Shown here one piece after another: positions 62,746 through 64,000 of a DNA stretch of 64,000 bases (position 1 is the stretch's first letter; each line of letters starts with the position of its first letter). Origin of the DNA: CAVVFX01 sp963777595 (GTDB lineage: Bacteria; Acidobacteriota; Terriglobia; Bryobacterales; Bryobacteraceae). The stretch spans positions 77,848 through 141,847 of the forward strand of contig CAVZRE010000065.1 in NCBI GenBank assembly GCA_963777595.1. The letters run 5' to 3'. Both the position numbers and the translations under genes were made by a program. The notes under the pieces are model-generated. The model did no database searches. It saw only the letters and a program-made list of their open reading frames with translations, and was not told the origin of the DNA.

Positions 62746-63576
62746 GTGAAGACGCTTCTTATATTCCTGGTGTCGACCCTCTCCCTAACGGCCCAACAGT
62801 CGAAAATGGTATGGACCGAGAGCGAGCGGCCCATTTACGCCTCGATCCGGACGCTGCGCAGCATTCCCGACAGCCGGCGGCCAATGGTGACGAAGGAACT
62901 GGCGCTGAAAATTCGCGAATTGCCTGCCACGCCGGGCAAGCCACTTTTGGCAATTCAGCTGGCGAATCTTGTTACGGAAGGCGACCCGGGTCATGAAACG
63001 CTGCAGGAGACGGCGGCTACGCTCGCGGCCGCATTACGAGAGCAGCCGGCAAAATCGGATGAGCCGTACGCGACGCTCGCTCAACTCGTGCGGTATGAGC
63101 ACGTCGACGCGTCCCTGGACGATCCGCGATTCCGTGCCGCTATGACCGCACTCGAAGCCGACGACGAGCATCGGCAGCATCTCGATTTCACCCTCACCGC
63201 GCTTGACGGAAAGAACTGGACGCTGCGGCAGCTGTCGGGCAAAGTGGTTCTGGTGAATTTCTGGGCCACATGGTGCCCACCTTGCCGTAAGGAGATGCCG
63301 GACCTCGACACTCTCTATCGGAAACTAAGCCCCAAAGGCTTGGTAGTGCTGGCCATCAGCGATGAAGATCGCGCCAAGGTCACTCCCTTTATTGCGGAAC
63401 ACCCGGTGCACTTCCCGGTATTGCTCGATCCGGGCCGGCGCGTGAACGACCTGTTCGTCGTGCGAGGTATTCCCAAGACCTTCGTCTATGACCGTTCCGG
63501 CCGGTTGGTCGCGCAGGCAATGGACATGCGCACTCTTGGCCAGTTTATGGAGATGCTCCGCCTGGCTGGACTGTGA
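62746..63576 (+). CDS. TlpA-like thioredoxin-fold secreted protein
   Basis: 276 residues from GTG 62746; the frame is open further upstream but the signal peptide (KTLLIFLVSTLSLTAQ) fixes the start. An alpha-helical N-terminal region (about 25-125) precedes a TlpA/ResA-like domain: DFTLTALDGKNWTLRQLSG, VLVNFWATWCPPCRKEMPDL with the CPPC redox site (about residue 175) and VVRGIPKTFVYDRSGRLVAQ with the cis-proline. It probably reduces disulfides in exported proteins or cytochromes. Its stop overlaps the start of the TPR gene. Confidence 0.88.
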   Translation: MKTLLIFLVSTLSLTAQQSKMVWTESERPIYASIRTLRSIPDSRRPMVTKELALKIRELPATPGKPLLAIQLANLVTEGDPGHETLQETAATLAAALREQPAKSDEPYATLAQLVRYEHVDASLDDPRFRAAMTALEADDEHRQHLDFTLTALDGKNWTLRQLSGKVVLVNFWATWCPPCRKEMPDLDTLYRKLSPKGLVVLAISDEDRAKVTPFIAEHPVHFPVLLDPGRRVNDLFVVRGIPKTFVYDRSGRLVAQAMDMRTLGQFMEMLRLAGL

Positions 63577-64000
63577 ACCTGCAGCAACTCGCCATCGCGG
63601 CATGGCAGCGCGGGGACACCGCCGGCGCCCTGGATTTATTCCGTAAAGCAGTCAAGGAGGAGCCGGGGTCGGCGGTCGCAGCCAACGCTCTCGGCGCCGC
63701 TCTGGCCCAACTTGGCCGAACGGCGGAGGCGATGGCAACCTTTCGCCGCTCCATCAAACTCGCGCCGGCTTATGCCGAGGCGCATAATAATCTCGCCAAT
63801 ATCTACCAGCTGAACGGTGCGCTCGAAGAAGCCGTGGCGAGCTATCGGACGGCTTTGCGGCTGCGCCCCAAATACGCCGAGGCGCATCGCAATTTGGCGA
63901 GCGCCCTCCGACGCCTTGGCAGGACTGAGGAGGCTGTCGCGGCGCTGACGAAAGCGGTACAACTGAACCCTGAATATGTCGAGGCAGTCTCGCTGCTCGT
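63573..64000 (+). CDS. TPR-repeat protein, 3' end beyond the window
   Basis: At least 142 residues from GTG 63573, whose GTGA overlaps the stop of the thioredoxin gene. Consecutive 34-residue TPR units are obvious: LAIAAWQRGDTAGALDLFRK, NALGAALAQLGRTAEAMATF, AHNNLANIYQLNGALEEAVA and AHRNLASALRRLGRTEEAVA. No signal peptide is seen at this start, so the repeat block is probably cytoplasmic unless a later domain changes that. The frame stays open at the last base. It binds protein partners; the missing C-terminus may hold a catalytic domain. Confidence 0.85.
   Translation, partial: MNLQQLAIAAWQRGDTAGALDLFRKAVKEEPGSAVAANALGAALAQLGRTAEAMATFRRSIKLAPAYAEAHNNLANIYQLNGALEEAVASYRTALRLRPKYAEAHRNLASALRRLGRTEEAVAALTKAVQLNPEYVEAVSLL

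Noticed and set aside
1..64000. CRISPR array or insertion sequence
   Set aside because: No regularly spaced direct repeats and no transposase signature were seen on either strand.

Overview
The window reads as a chromosomal segment of an acidobacterium, most likely from the Bryobacterales/Solibacter branch. This rests on gene content, not on a marker gene. It has two very large Oar-type TonB-dependent receptors with an N-terminal carboxypeptidase-regulatory-like domain, an acidobacterial winged-helix membrane regulator, two DUF1080 proteins, Tat-exported Gfo/Idh/MocA oxidoreductases, a small AT-hook protein, PEP-CTERM proteins and a WD40-caspase. No rRNA, insertion sequence, prophage or CRISPR array was seen. 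One tRNA (Thr, anticodon TGT) is present.

Layout. 0-12.5 kb: a repeat-rich exported protein, an NHL propeller, an AT-hook protein coupled to a winged-helix protein, a GH71/99-like enzyme, a Tat-exported oxidoreductase, then a three-gene unit (MauE/DoxX-thioredoxin fusion, small membrane protein, exported WD40-caspase). 11.2-16.3 kb: a membrane-anchored regulator divergent from a TonB-dependent receptor, with a perfect palindrome at the regulator start. 16.6-25.3 kb: small secreted protein, pentose-phosphate epimerase homologue, sulfatase, M28 peptidase, an unusual DAC-domain protein, an HpnB-like glycosyltransferase and a second Gfo/Idh oxidoreductase. 25.3-37.5 kb: SF1 helicase-nuclease, DUF6496, PaiB, ClpC, LolD, NikR, RpoD, SDR, and an IclR/periplasmic-binding-protein hybrid. 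38.5-47.2 kb: a long minus-strand run centred on cdaA-cdaR-glmM, followed by DUF1080, the heptose kinase and phosphatase and hydroxypyruvate isomerase. 47.3-64 kb: 2H phosphoesterase, M1 peptidase, two PEP-CTERM proteins around a hybrid histidine kinase, an integrase relic beside the tRNA, a truncated globin, an orphan Flp pilin with a pilus-N-domain protein, an EamA transporter, an aldo/keto reductase, a second TonB receptor, a TlpA-like thioredoxin and a TPR protein cut by the window end.

How the parts fit. The main theme is scavenging and remodelling of sugars: TonB receptors, sulfatase, GH-like enzyme, Gfo/Idh and DUF1080 enzymes (families now tied to 3-keto-sugar chemistry) and hydroxypyruvate isomerase. 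The second theme is envelope homeostasis: c-di-AMP synthesis with GlmM, ADP-heptose precursors, LolD and a hopanoid-type glycosyltransferase.

Quality warning. Six genes are broken by about 17 single-base frame changes. All but one fit one extra base in a short homopolymer, and they include rpoD and glmM, which a living cell needs. I read them mainly as consensus errors, not gene decay. I found no clearly new multi-gene system. The strongest candidates are the caspase unit, the degenerate DAC protein and the stand-alone helicase-nuclease.
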